From Fimbriimonas planktonicus (GTDB lineage: Bacteria; Armatimonadota; Fimbriimonadia; Fimbriimonadales; Fimbriimonadaceae): a stretch of 64,000 nucleotides of DNA. The stretch lies in NCBI GenBank assembly GCA_965234685.1, contig OZ248539.1, positions 2,480,001 through 2,544,000 on the forward strand, read 5' to 3'. Under the pieces are notes generated by a model. It worked only from the letters and a program-made list of their open reading frames with translations. It was not told where the DNA came from and made no database searches. Shown here piece by piece: positions 16,276 through 24,507 of this stretch; position 1 is the first letter of the stretch, and the number at the start of each line of letters is the position of its first letter. A program made the position numbers and the translations under genes.

Positions 16276-16833
16276 GTGGACCCGATCCTCATTCATGTTC
16301 CGGACACACTTGTAACGTCAAGACTTCTTCTTGAGCGGCACTTGCCCGATACCGGAAAGGACCTGTACGCGGCCGCCGCCGCTTCCCAGCCCGAGTTGGC
16401 TCAGTATTTAGACTGGGCAGTTGACGGGATTTTCCTTGAACAAGTCGAGTCTCATGTTCGTCGACAGAGCGCGCAATTCACCCTGCGTAACGAGCTGAAT
16501 TACCGCATCTTGAAACGATCCGACGGCAGCACAATTGGCGTCACCGGTTTTGTGAAGTGCCAGTGGGACATCCGGCAATTTGAAATCGGCTACTGGCTCG
16601 CCACCGCCGAGACCGGAAACGGATACATGACTGAAGCCTGCAACGCCCTGCTGGAGACTGCACGCACGGCGCTCAAATCAACAAAGCTGATCCTTCGCTG
16701 TGACACCCGTAACGTTCAGAGTGCGAACATCGCGCTAAGACTTGGGTTTGAACTTGAAGGAACTCATCGACGGTTCCGGCGCGATGCCCACGGAGCCTGG
16801 ACGGACATCGCGACGTACGGCCTGCTTACTTGA
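16276..16833 (+). CDS. GNAT acetyltransferase, RimJ/RimL type
   Basis: A 185-residue acetyltransferase starting at GTG. LVTSRLLLERHLPDTGKDLY is typical of the RimJ/RimL subgroup, as are IGVTGFVKCQWDIRQFEIGYWL in the core, TGNGYMTEACNALL at the acetyl-CoA loop and NVQSANIALRLGFELEGTHR near the end. The subgroup acetylates ribosomal protein N-termini or small amines; which applies here is unknown. It is inserted in opposite orientation between infA and rpmJ, and its stop overlaps the infA stop by 8 bp. Confidence 0.88.
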   Translation: MDPILIHVPDTLVTSRLLLERHLPDTGKDLYAAAAASQPELAQYLDWAVDGIFLEQVESHVRRQSAQFTLRNELNYRILKRSDGSTIGVTGFVKCQWDIRQFEIGYWLATAETGNGYMTEACNALLETARTALKSTKLILRCDTRNVQSANIALRLGFELEGTHRRFRRDAHGAWTDIATYGLLT

Positions 16834-17083
16834 ATCGGTACGTGATTCGACCCATGGTGAGGTCGTATGGGCTGAGCTCAACCTTCACACGGTCGCCAGG
16901 AAGGATTCGAATGTAGTGCATTCGCATCTTTCCGCTGACGTGAGCAAGAATCTCGCCTTCGGTTTCGTCCAGCTTCACGCGAAATCGGGCATTCGGAAGG
17001 TTTTCCAGCACCGAGCCCTCGAGCTCAATCCCCTTCTCTTTGTCAATGTCCTTTGTTCGCGGCCGGTACGGTCTTCTCGCCAT
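16826..17083 (-). CDS. infA: Translation initiation factor IF-1
   Basis: An 85-residue IF-1. The OB-fold core is intact (VLENLPNARFRVKLDETEG, AHVSGKMRMHYIRILPGDRV, LSPYDLTMGRITYRF). Compared with the usual 72 residues it has about 13 extra, basic N-terminal residues (MARRPYRPRTKDIDKEK). A TACAAT hexamer lies 8 nt before the ATG, inside the 3' end of the phosphatase gene, so infA may also have its own leaderless promoter. Confidence 0.95.
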   Translation of the reverse strand: MARRPYRPRTKDIDKEKGIELEGSVLENLPNARFRVKLDETEGEILAHVSGKMRMHYIRILPGDRVKVELSPYDLTMGRITYRFK

Positions 17084-17087
17084 TCTT

Positions 17088-17570
17088 CTACATTGTACCG
17101 GGCTCGGTCGTGAATCGGGACATAAGGTCTGCATAAAGGGCGTCACAGCTTCGGCTTAGCAAGTCGAAACAGTGCTCAAAGTCGGATTCGTTTCCGTAGT
17201 ACGGATCTGGAACATCCGTCTCTGGTTCACCCAACCACTCTCTCATGAGGTGAACTTTCTCGGAAACGCTGCCCGGCCAAGCCAATAGGTCGCGGTGATT
17301 CTTGCGATCCATGGCGATGATGAGGTCGAAATCGCGAAAGTCCAAGCTGTTCACTTGACGGGCCAATGAGTTTGCGGTGATCCCGTTTACCGAACAAACC
17401 TTTCGGGTTCTGGGGTTAGGGAGCTGACCTTCGTGCCAATCGCCCGTACCGGCGGAATCCACCTTCACCCGCCCGCGCAAAGGTCCGGCCGCCACCTTGT
17501 GCTTCAAAATCGCTTCCGCCATCGGGCTACGGCATATGTTGCCTAGGCATACAAAGAGGACCTTGATCAC
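17088..17570 (-). CDS. Low-molecular-weight protein-tyrosine phosphatase
   Basis: A 160-residue phosphatase. The P-loop CLGNICRS (C-x5-R-S) is at residues 8-15 and the catalytic Asp pair is in VPDPYYG near residue 120. Bacterial members dephosphorylate tyrosine kinases of exopolysaccharide synthesis or act on small phosphoesters; arsenate reductases of this fold would need extra Cys that are not seen. It lies between a secreted-protein gene (44-bp overlap) and infA, taking the place that map holds in many spc operons. Confidence 0.92.
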   Translation of the reverse strand: MIKVLFVCLGNICRSPMAEAILKHKVAAGPLRGRVKVDSAGTGDWHEGQLPNPRTRKVCSVNGITANSLARQVNSLDFRDFDLIIAMDRKNHRDLLAWPGSVSEKVHLMREWLGEPETDVPDPYYGNESDFEHCFDLLSRSCDALYADLMSRFTTEPGTM

Positions 17571-18429
17571 GCGTTTCTAGTATATCAATGCGCCCTAGCA
17601 TCGCTTTTTCAAAGAAGATTCTGGCGAGCACCCAACTTTCTGCCTTGGCGGCTTTTGCTCGCGCGCACTGCGCGTCCAGACTCCCACCTTTTGGATCAGA
17701 GGAGAACGAGATTGGCCCCGGAAACTGTAGAACTGTTCCCTCAGAGAGGTGGGGCAGAATCGAACTTTCTGCCTCAGATTTGACGTTCTTCTTCGAAACT
17801 ACATGGTAGGTTTCGTACCTCAAGTTGCTTTCAGTGTCGAGCAAGGTCTCGAATCTGGTCGGACTCACGCGCCGCTCAAAGTTTGCCCCGAGGAAGTTGG
17901 CCGCCGGCTGCACTTTCAGACCCTTGCTTGCGGGAATAAGACTCGTGAAGTTGTAGTGGAGCTTGCGATCACTTCGGCGAGAGCGATGCTCCAGCACATA
18001 GGCCGCGTTTGGTACTTCGGCCGGCTTGTAAATTTGCAGCCCGGGCAGATTCAGCCCGATCCTCGGAAGAACCTCTAAGTAAGTCGGATCGCAGGTAGGC
18101 AAGACCAAAACGTGGCCCTGGGCCTTCACAAACAGTCTCCTGCCGTCCCAAACCGCTACGTTGTCGTAGCCCCTTCCTTTGAGTTCGAGTTTCCAACTTG
18201 CCTTCGCGCGCATCAGCGTCGCAGTCCCGATCTCAGATCGGAGAGCGGGTTGAGTAGCAGTTTCGAAGCTGGACACGGTGAGTGGGCGCGTTCGTCTCCA
18301 GTTCTCCACGTTCTGCTTTCCGGACAAGGTTCGGATGGTGTACGCGATTTCGAACTGCGTCCAATCGGCGAGCGCAACGGGCTCCAATGCGAGCAAGCAA
18401 GCCGTCAACGGGGGAGAAATTCGGTTCAT
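17527..18429 (-). CDS. Secreted protein of unknown function, possibly LolA/DUF2092-like
   Basis: A 300-residue protein with a weak signal peptide (MNRISPPLTACLLALEPVALA). The body looks beta-rich, with LMRAKASWKLELKGRGYDNVAVWDGRRLFV, similar in style to outer-membrane lipoprotein-carrier folds, though no diagnostic motif is present. Another protein with this style is at 58813-59646. The last 44 bp overlap the phosphatase gene in another frame, an unusually long overlap; the true C-terminus could be shorter only if a frameshift exists. Confidence 0.6.
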   Translation of the reverse strand: MNRISPPLTACLLALEPVALADWTQFEIAYTIRTLSGKQNVENWRRTRPLTVSSFETATQPALRSEIGTATLMRAKASWKLELKGRGYDNVAVWDGRRLFVKAQGHVLVLPTCDPTYLEVLPRIGLNLPGLQIYKPAEVPNAAYVLEHRSRRSDRKLHYNFTSLIPASKGLKVQPAANFLGANFERRVSPTRFETLLDTESNLRYETYHVVSKKNVKSEAESSILPHLSEGTVLQFPGPISFSSDPKGGSLDAQCARAKAAKAESWVLARIFFEKAMLGRIDILETRDQGPLCMPRQHMP

Positions 18430-18475
18430 TTACAACCCAGTGTCACTCGAAATGACGTTTAGGGCTTTGAAATGT

Positions 18476-19153
18476 TCAGCTGCAGATTGCTGCGTAAGTG
18501 TTCTCTGGACCGTGGCTCGCATCGACACGTTGGAGCGTCGAAGTCTTCGCGTAGTACTCAATCACCGGCGCGGTGGTTTCCCAGAAGACACGGATTCGCT
18601 CTCGGATCGTCTCGGGGCGGTCATCTTCTCGAACGAAGAGCGGGCTGTTGCATCGGTCGCAAACCCCTTCTCGCTTTGGTGGCTTGTTTTTGCTGTGATA
18701 AATCTCGCCGCACTTGGTGCAACCAATGCGACCAGTGAGCCGTTGCACAATCACTTCCTGCGGAACTTCAAGACTGACAACCTTATCCAGCCCCTGCTCA
18801 AGCTCAAACAGCACTTCATCAAGCGCTTCCGCTTGCTTTACCGTTCGTGGAAAACCGTCTAGCACAAAGCCAGACAGCTTGATCTGCGGATCGTGAAGCT
18901 GCTTCGACATCATCTCGATCGTAACGCCGTTCGGCACGAGCTCGCCGTGATCGATGTAACGCTTGGCCATGCGTCCGAGATCCGTCTGCATCTCGATCTC
19001 GTGGCGGAAGATTTCGCCAGACGAGAGGGTTCTTAGCCCGAGTCGCTCCTTGAGCAGTGCACTCATCGTGCCCTTTCCCACACCGGGAGGGCCGACCAGC
19101 ACCAATCGCCGCGGTGGTATCGCGTGAGGTTGATCTGCAGGAAGTTGGCTCAT
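18476..19153 (-). CDS. adk: Adenylate kinase
   Basis: A 225-residue enzyme catalysing AMP + ATP to 2 ADP. The P-loop is VGPPGVGKGTMSALL (Val in place of the more common Ala), followed by LSSGEIFRHEI, GFVLDGFPRT and the LID with four zinc Cys (CTKCGEIYH and CDRCNSPL). The start chosen removes 22 residues encoded by the terminator hairpin that precedes the gene. It follows secY, the usual order. Confidence 0.95.
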   Translation of the reverse strand: MSQLPADQPHAIPPRRLVLVGPPGVGKGTMSALLKERLGLRTLSSGEIFRHEIEMQTDLGRMAKRYIDHGELVPNGVTIEMMSKQLHDPQIKLSGFVLDGFPRTVKQAEALDEVLFELEQGLDKVVSLEVPQEVIVQRLTGRIGCTKCGEIYHSKNKPPKREGVCDRCNSPLFVREDDRPETIRERIRVFWETTAPVIEYYAKTSTLQRVDASHGPENTYAAICS

Positions 19154-19178
19154 GGCTAGTGGCAAATGATAATGAAAT

Positions 19179-19210
19179 GAAGGGTCGCCGACGGGTGTCG
19201 GCGACCCTTC
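19179..19210 (-). terminator. Strong hairpin between secY and adk
   Basis: A perfect 14-bp stem (GAAGGGTCGCCGAC and its complement) with a 4-nt loop, located 17 bp after the secY stop. On the minus strand it is followed by CATTTCATTATCATTT, a poor T-run, so it may be a partial terminator or an RNA-stabilising structure rather than a full stop. Confidence 0.65.
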
Positions 19211-19226
19211 TCCGTACACGTGAACT

Positions 19227-20627
19227 TTACTGGTTGTACTGCCGCATCAGAACGCTCGACTCGATCTGTCGCATGGTTTCCAGCGCAACGCTAACCATGA
19301 TCAGCAGCGAGGTGCCACCGATAACGGAAACGAAGCTGGCATCAATCCGAGCCAAAGCCGGCGTGACGTATTGCAACAGCGCAACGAGCGCGATGAAGAT
19401 GGCTCCAACGAGCGTGATCTTTGAGATCACCGCATCCAAGAAGTCACGGGTCTGCTTACCGGGTCGGACCCCCGGAATAAACGAGCCGTGTCGCTTCAGG
19501 TTGTCGGCGATATCCTGGACGTTGTACTGCATCGCCGTCCAGAAGTAGTTGAAGAACATGATGAGGCTTGTGTAGAACAAGCACCCAATAAGTCCTCGTG
19601 GTAGCGGTACCTGCTGAGAAATCGCCTGTCCGTTAGCCGGGTTCAAAAACGAACCTAGATTTTCGAGCCAAGCGCCCGCCGGCGTGGTCGCACCACCAAG
19701 CATTCCGGCGAACTGACTCGGAATGTAGACCAGCGAGACGGCAAAGATGATCGGCATAACGCCCGCCATGTTGAGCGAGAGCGGCAGGTAGTTGGTTTGA
19801 CCACCCATCGTTTTCGTGCCAACTTGTCGGCGCATGTGCTGAATCGGAATCTTTCGCTGAGCCGTGGTGAAGTAAACGATGAACCAGGTCGCGGCCAGGA
19901 ACAAGGCAAGCACCACGATGATGCTCCACCAAGCGACCGTGCCGGTCTGCAGTCCGCGGATGATCGTTTCTGCCTGGTATGGCAAGGAGAGGATAATGCC
20001 CGCGAAGATCATGAGGGAGACGCCGTTGCCGATTCCTCGCTCAGAGATCTGTTCACCCATCCAAAGCTGGAAGATCGAACCTGCCGTCCAGAAGATGAGA
20101 ATCGTAGCGTTATCAAACGGAGTCAAAGCCGCAATCGCCGGCACAACTCGCATGTATTGCAAGAAGCCCCAACCTTGGAAGAAGCAAAGCAAGATGGTCA
20201 AGCCTCGCGTTCGTTGGTTGTTCTTCTTTCGGGCATACTCGCCGCCCTCTTGCATGTCCTTCTTCCATTCCGGAATGGCCTGCTGCATGACCTGCATGAT
20301 GATGCTGGAGGTGATGTAGGGGTTCAGACCGAGCGCGAAGATGGACAGTCGGCGCAGGGCGCCTCCGCCGAACACGTTGAGAAGCTGGAAGAATGGGCTG
20401 CCTTTCAGAAGGTCAACAACCTTCTCGGAATCGAAGCCAGGAACCGGTACCGGAATGTGTACGCCGAGGGCATACACGGCAAACATGAACAAAACGAAAC
20501 TCAAGCGCTGCCGGAGATCAGGATCTTCCCAGGCGCGCTTGATAGTTTCGGCAAGGGGCAGTGAGAGCCCCTTGTCGCTTTTTCGACCAGAATTGGTCGA
20601 GTTCCCGCTATATGCGGAAGGAATCAC
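19227..20627 (-). CDS. secY: Protein translocase subunit SecY
   Basis: A 466-residue, ten-helix channel of the Sec translocon. ALGVHIPVPVPGFD after the first helix, LSIFALGLNPYITSSIIMQV, and GNGVSLMIFAGII are typical, as is the cytoplasmic RRQVGTKTMGGQTNYLPLSLN loop region. The GTG start overlaps the rplO stop (GTGA), indicating coupled translation. A strong hairpin follows before adk. Confidence 0.97.
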   Translation of the reverse strand: MIPSAYSGNSTNSGRKSDKGLSLPLAETIKRAWEDPDLRQRLSFVLFMFAVYALGVHIPVPVPGFDSEKVVDLLKGSPFFQLLNVFGGGALRRLSIFALGLNPYITSSIIMQVMQQAIPEWKKDMQEGGEYARKKNNQRTRGLTILLCFFQGWGFLQYMRVVPAIAALTPFDNATILIFWTAGSIFQLWMGEQISERGIGNGVSLMIFAGIILSLPYQAETIIRGLQTGTVAWWSIIVVLALFLAATWFIVYFTTAQRKIPIQHMRRQVGTKTMGGQTNYLPLSLNMAGVMPIIFAVSLVYIPSQFAGMLGGATTPAGAWLENLGSFLNPANGQAISQQVPLPRGLIGCLFYTSLIMFFNYFWTAMQYNVQDIADNLKRHGSFIPGVRPGKQTRDFLDAVISKITLVGAIFIALVALLQYVTPALARIDASFVSVIGGTSLLIMVSVALETMRQIESSVLMRQYNQ

Positions 20628-21103
20628 TCGGCCTCCGTCTTGCCCTTCTTGACTTTCTCAAGCGGAACAACGAGGGCCTGTCCACCCTTAGCTTCGATCG
20701 CCTCGACGGCGGTCTTGCTAAACTTCTGGGCCTTAACGATGAGCTTCTTTTCGAGGGTGCCGAAGGCTAGAACCTTGACGCCATCCTTGTGAGCGGAAAC
20801 GATACCGGTCTTGTAGAGCTCAGCAACCGTAACTTCCGCGCCATCTTCGAAGAGGTTCTGAAGGTCATCCAGGTTAACAATCGCAAATTCCTTTGCGTTG
20901 ATATTTCGGAAACCCTTCTTGACCGGGGCTCGGCGCTGAATTGGGGTTTGTCCACCCTCAAAGTTCGGGTGGATCTGTCGGCGAGCCTGCTGTCCTTTCG
21001 AACCTCGGGTTGCCGTTTTACCCATGCCCGAGCCGATACCTCGACCGATACGTCGCTTCGGTCGTGTACCACCCTTACCGGGATTAAATTTGTGCAATGC
21101 CAT
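20624..21103 (-). CDS. rplO: Ribosomal protein L15
   Basis: A 159-residue L15. The Gly/Arg-rich N-terminus (KRRIGRGIGSGMGKTATRGS) and GQTPIQRRAPVKKGF are diagnostic. Normal family length. Located between rpmD and secY as in the standard spc operon. Confidence 0.97.
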   Translation of the reverse strand: MALHKFNPGKGGTRPKRRIGRGIGSGMGKTATRGSKGQQARRQIHPNFEGGQTPIQRRAPVKKGFRNINAKEFAIVNLDDLQNLFEDGAEVTVAELYKTGIVSAHKDGVKVLAFGTLEKKLIVKAQKFSKTAVEAIEAKGGQALVVPLEKVKKGKTEAE

Positions 21104-21137
21104 TTTCTAAATCTCCTAGTGCCTAGTGTACGTAGGC

Positions 21138-21392
21138 TTAGTGCGTCTCGGGGGGCTTATGGTCCCGGGTCAGGGCGCGTCGCTTAATGAGTCGCGCATC
21201 GATAAGGATTTCGCCGGTTTCCTGATTCGTGACGATCACCATGTGGCGAATCGCGTGAACCATGCCTCGGATGCTTGGGGTGTCTTCTTTGACAACTTCA
21301 CGTCCTGGGCGAGCGAGGCCGAGAGCTACACACGTCGCGCGGTTGCGCGGCGTTTGGCCAATCGGACTTCGGAATAGCTTAATGTGCAGCAT
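21138..21392 (-). CDS. rpmD: Ribosomal protein L30
   Basis: An 84-residue L30. LHIKLFRSPIGQTPRNRATC and the SIRGMVHAIRHMVIV block match the family. It is about 24 residues longer than the usual ~60 because of a C-terminal extension (ILIDARLIKRRALTRDHKPP). The ATG overlaps the rpsE stop by 14 bp. A longer open frame extending upstream lies entirely within rpsE and was rejected. Confidence 0.92.
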   Translation of the reverse strand: MLHIKLFRSPIGQTPRNRATCVALGLARPGREVVKEDTPSIRGMVHAIRHMVIVTNQETGEILIDARLIKRRALTRDHKPPETH

Positions 21393-21951
21393 CTGCTTCC
21401 TCCTTTCGTGCCTTCTCAATCCATGGAGTGAGCTTTCGCACATCCACGCTTCGTCGAGCGGCAATCTCTTCTGGGGACTGGAGTCCTCGGAACGCTTCGA
21501 TCGTGGCGTACGCCATGTTGATCGCGTTTCGGCTACCCAGCGACTTCGATAGAACGTCGTGGACGCCCGCAGCTTCAAGGCAAGCGCGCACCGCGCCGCC
21601 GGCCTTAACGCCGGTTCCCGGAGCAGCCGGTCGGAGAACGACCTGCGCCGTCCCACTGATGGCTCGGATTTCGTGCGGAATCGTGCTTCCAATCATCGGA
21701 ACCAAGAACATCGACTTTCGGGCGGCTTCTTCTGCCTTTCGAATCGCGTCTGGAATGCCGCGAGCTTTTCCAAGCCCAACGCCAACCTGGCCCTTGTTGT
21801 CGCCGACCACCACGAGGATGGACCAGCTAGCCGTCTTACCACCCTTGGTGGTCTTGAAGACTTTGTTGGTTCGAATCACGCGAACGTCGAGTTGCGGTCC
21901 TTCTGTAAAGCGGCTCTCTCGTTTGCCGCTCATTCGGTTCATCATTCGCAT
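21379..21951 (-). CDS. rpsE: Ribosomal protein S5
   Basis: A 190-residue S5. The double-stranded RNA-binding half has GGKTASWSILVVVGDNKGQV and GVGLGKARGIPDAIRKA, and the C-terminal half AYATIEAFRGLQSPEEIAARR. It lies 3 bp after rplR, in standard order. Confidence 0.97.
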   Translation of the reverse strand: MRMMNRMSGKRESRFTEGPQLDVRVIRTNKVFKTTKGGKTASWSILVVVGDNKGQVGVGLGKARGIPDAIRKAEEAARKSMFLVPMIGSTIPHEIRAISGTAQVVLRPAAPGTGVKAGGAVRACLEAAGVHDVLSKSLGSRNAINMAYATIEAFRGLQSPEEIAARRSVDVRKLTPWIEKARKEEADAAH

Positions 21952-21954
21952 GGT

Positions 21955-22305
21955 TTAAAAGTCTAAGCCTCCTTCACGAGCGCCATCTGCAAGCGCCGCC
22001 ACTCGGCCGTGGTATCGGAAGCCACCGCGGTCGAAGACGATGGCATCGATGCCCTTCGCTTTCGCTCGCTCGGCTAGCTTGAGACCAACCTGCTTCGCAC
22101 CCTCGGCGTTGCCACCTACGACTTCCTTCTCGATGGAAGATGCCGCTGCGACAGTGTTGCCGGTGGTGTCGTCGATCAACTGTGCACTGATGTGCTTCAA
22201 ACTTCGAAATACGCTCAAGCGCGGTCGCTCGGCGGTGCCGGTAATACTTTTTCGGATTCGGGCATGCCGGGCAAGGCGCAGTTCCTGTCGGGTTTTGTTC
22301 GCCAT
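21955..22305 (-). CDS. rplR: Ribosomal protein L18
   Basis: A 116-residue L18, a 5S rRNA-binding protein. RPRLSVFRSLKHISAQLIDD and the C-terminal DRGGFRYHGRVAALADGARE are characteristic. It follows rplF by 8 bp. Confidence 0.97.
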   Translation of the reverse strand: MANKTRQELRLARHARIRKSITGTAERPRLSVFRSLKHISAQLIDDTTGNTVAAASSIEKEVVGGNAEGAKQVGLKLAERAKAKGIDAIVFDRGGFRYHGRVAALADGAREGGLDF

Positions 22306-22313
22306 TGTTTTCC

Positions 22314-22880
22314 TTACTTCTTAGCCGCGGCGCGCTTACCGGCTTTAATCTTGACCACTTCTCCGCGGTACCGAATTCCCTTACCTTTGTATGGTTCAGG
22401 CTTACGGACCTTTCGGATGTCGGCGGCCACCTGGCCTACGAGCGCCTTGTCGATGCCACTCACGATGATCTGCGTTTGTCGCGTCTTATCGTCAGCTTTG
22501 ACTTCAAAATTGATGCCGTCCGGAGCCTCGATGACTACCGGGTGGGAGTAACCCATGTTCAGCGTCAGGTTCTTGCCTGCTGCTGCAGCTCGGTAACCAA
22601 CACCGATGACGTCCAGGGTCTTAGCATGTCCGTTAGTCACGCCCTCCACCATGTTCGCAATCAGCGTTCGGGCAAGGCCGTGCTGGCTTCGTGCTTCGCG
22701 GAGGTTGTTTGGTCGCTCAACCTTAAGTTCAGCGCCTTCCTGCGAAACGGTCAGCAATCGGGAAATCGGCTGAACCAAAGCACCCTTAGGGCCGGAAACC
22801 GTAACCACGTTGGTTGCTTCGTCAACCGTAATCTCGACTTTCGCCGGAACGGTAATCGGTCTAATTCCAATTCGTGACAT
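22314..22880 (-). CDS. rplF: Ribosomal protein L6
   Basis: A 188-residue L6 with MSRIGIRPITVPAKVEI at the N-terminus, the repeat-domain motif GVTNGHAKTLDVIGVGYRA, and the conserved tail RKPEPYKGKGIRYRGEVV. It starts 1 bp after the rpsH stop. Confidence 0.97.
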   Translation of the reverse strand: MSRIGIRPITVPAKVEITVDEATNVVTVSGPKGALVQPISRLLTVSQEGAELKVERPNNLREARSQHGLARTLIANMVEGVTNGHAKTLDVIGVGYRAAAAGKNLTLNMGYSHPVVIEAPDGINFEVKADDKTRQTQIIVSGIDKALVGQVAADIRKVRKPEPYKGKGIRYRGEVVKIKAGKRAAAKK

Positions 22881-22881
22881 C

Positions 22882-23277
22882 TTAGTGCACCTCGCAAATG
22901 ACTTCGCCGCCCATATTGCGTCGACGAGCCTCTCGGTCGGTCATGAGTCCAGCACTCGTGCTGATAATTCGGGTGGTCAAACCATTTCGAAGCGGCTTGA
23001 GTTCGCCGATCTGCTTGTAAACACGCAGACCTGGCTTGCTGATTCGCTTCAGGTGAGTAAGGAGCGGCTTGCGCTTGCTGTCGTAGCGCAGGTGAACCTT
23101 GATGGTTGGGAACTTCGATTCAGTCGTGATCTCGTGACCCGTGATGAAGCCTTCGGCTTCGAGAATCTTCACGATTTCGACTTTGATTTTGCTGTGCGGA
23201 ATATCGACGCTGTCCTTGTGGGCCGTAGCACCGTTTCGGATTCGCGTAAGAAGGTCCGCGATGGGATCGCTATGCAT
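22882..23277 (-). CDS. rpsH: Ribosomal protein S8
   Basis: A 131-residue S8. DPIADLLTRIRNGATAHKDS and the C-terminal STSAGLMTDREARRRNMGGE are diagnostic for this 16S rRNA central-domain protein. Gene order rpsN-rpsH-rplF is standard. Confidence 0.97.
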   Translation of the reverse strand: MHSDPIADLLTRIRNGATAHKDSVDIPHSKIKVEIVKILEAEGFITGHEITTESKFPTIKVHLRYDSKRKPLLTHLKRISKPGLRVYKQIGELKPLRNGLTTRIISTSAGLMTDREARRRNMGGEVICEVH

Positions 23278-23298
23278 ATTCTTTTGACCTTCTGAGCT

Positions 23299-23592
23299 TT
23301 ACCAGCTCGCCTTTTTCACGCCGGGCAACTCGCCCTTGTGCGCTTTCTCGCGGAACGCCTGTCGGCAAACGCCGAAGTATCGAATGACGCCGCTTGCGCG
23401 ACCCGTAAGAGCGCATCGGTTGTACTGACGCGTCTTGAACATTCGGGCCTTGATGCGCTTCGCATCAAATTCAGCCTGAGCCTCAGCTCGCTTATCCTTC
23501 GGGAGTTCATCAATTCGCGCTTGTTCGGCATTAAGAAGCTCCCACTTCTTTTTCGCCGCGCGATGCTTTTCAATTAGACACTGCTTTGCCAT
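23299..23592 (-). CDS. rpsN: Ribosomal protein S14, long zinc-free form
   Basis: A 97-residue S14. RCALTGRASGVIRYFGVCRQ near the C-terminus identifies the family. The length and the lack of the paired CxxC motifs place it in the long, zinc-independent type. It is the first gene of this leftward run: rplN, rplX and rplE, which normally precede it, are not upstream, where a pseudopilin gene points the other way. Its promoter should lie in the 185-bp gap; GGCGGAAAAGT precedes the ATG. Confidence 0.96.
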   Translation of the reverse strand: MAKQCLIEKHRAAKKKWELLNAEQARIDELPKDKRAEAQAEFDAKRIKARMFKTRQYNRCALTGRASGVIRYFGVCRQAFREKAHKGELPGVKKASW

Positions 23593-23777
23593 ACTTTTCC
23601 GCCGTTACCGAACCCGTATCCCGTCCTAGCCGAGACGTGCTTCGTGGCCTAGTTTTTGCTCACGCCTCACTTTTTGGACCGAGGTCCAGAGACGCGAATC
23701 GAAAAGATACCCCAATCCGTCCCCGATGGCGCAACCTTTGAACTTAAATTGTCGGGCTACCCCGGTAATCTCACGGG

Positions 23778-24500
23778 ATGCGTCGAGCGTTCACCTTGAT
23801 CGAGCTCCTGGTGGTCATTGCCATCATCGCCATCCTTGCGGCGATTCTGTTCCCCGTTTTTGCCCAAGCCAAAGAGGCGGCAAAGAAGACCACGGACCTT
23901 TCAAACTGCCGACAACTCGGCGTGGCGATCATGATGTACGCCAACGACTTTGACGACTACTTCCCGCTGACCAACTTCCCCGCGCCAGAAAACACCTGGA
24001 CCAACCACGTTCAGCCGTACATCAAGAACCGCGCCATTTACCGGTCCCCCGCCGACAACTCCTCGAACTGGCCACCTGCCAGCCTTCCGGCCACCGATCC
24101 GACTTTCCTCACCTACCGAATGACCAGCTACTTCCTGAACGCGTATATGAGCGGCGCTCAGTTCGGCGGAAAGTACGCCACCATCACCTCCGTCGCCGGC
24201 CCAGCATCGACCATCTATCTCGCCCCATCGCCCGATAACGTCGTTCGCGATCACTTCGCCCCCTTCTTCTGGGGAGATCCACCCGAGATTCCCGACGCCT
24301 TCATGCAGAACATGACCTGGGATTCCGCAAAACAGGAAACCAAAGCGCTGAAAATTCGCGCCTTCACCGGCGGGGCGAACTACACCTATGTCGATGGCCA
24401 CGCCAAGTTCGGCCGGTGGAACCAAGTCTGGTGGCGCAACATTCCCGCCGGCGTGTACGCCGGGAATTTCGATCCCAGAAACGAAAACAACCGGCCGTAA
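23778..24500 (+). CDS. Pseudopilin (DUF1559-like)
   Basis: A 240-residue protein with the class III leader MRRA, then the FTLIELLVVIAIIAILAAIL helix and VFAQAKEAAKKTTDLSNCRQ. The mature domain has YANDFDDYFP and the C-terminal tail FTGGANYTYVDGHAKFGRWN, the H-x-DG type ending, with a final WWRNIP-x-GVYAG segment. Unlike the other two pseudopilins here it has no regulator beside it, and its 5' DNA differs by many synonymous changes. TAATCT lies 6 nt before the ATG, suggesting a leaderless mRNA. Confidence 0.85.
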   Translation: MRRAFTLIELLVVIAIIAILAAILFPVFAQAKEAAKKTTDLSNCRQLGVAIMMYANDFDDYFPLTNFPAPENTWTNHVQPYIKNRAIYRSPADNSSNWPPASLPATDPTFLTYRMTSYFLNAYMSGAQFGGKYATITSVAGPASTIYLAPSPDNVVRDHFAPFFWGDPPEIPDAFMQNMTWDSAKQETKALKIRAFTGGANYTYVDGHAKFGRWNQVWWRNIPAGVYAGNFDPRNENNRP

Positions 24501-24507
24501 GCGTTCC

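Noticed and set aside
17527..17570. Frameshift in the secreted protein overlapping the phosphatase start
   Set aside because: The overlap is long but both frames are open and no conserved domain is cut; a sequencing error cannot be shown from the sequence alone.
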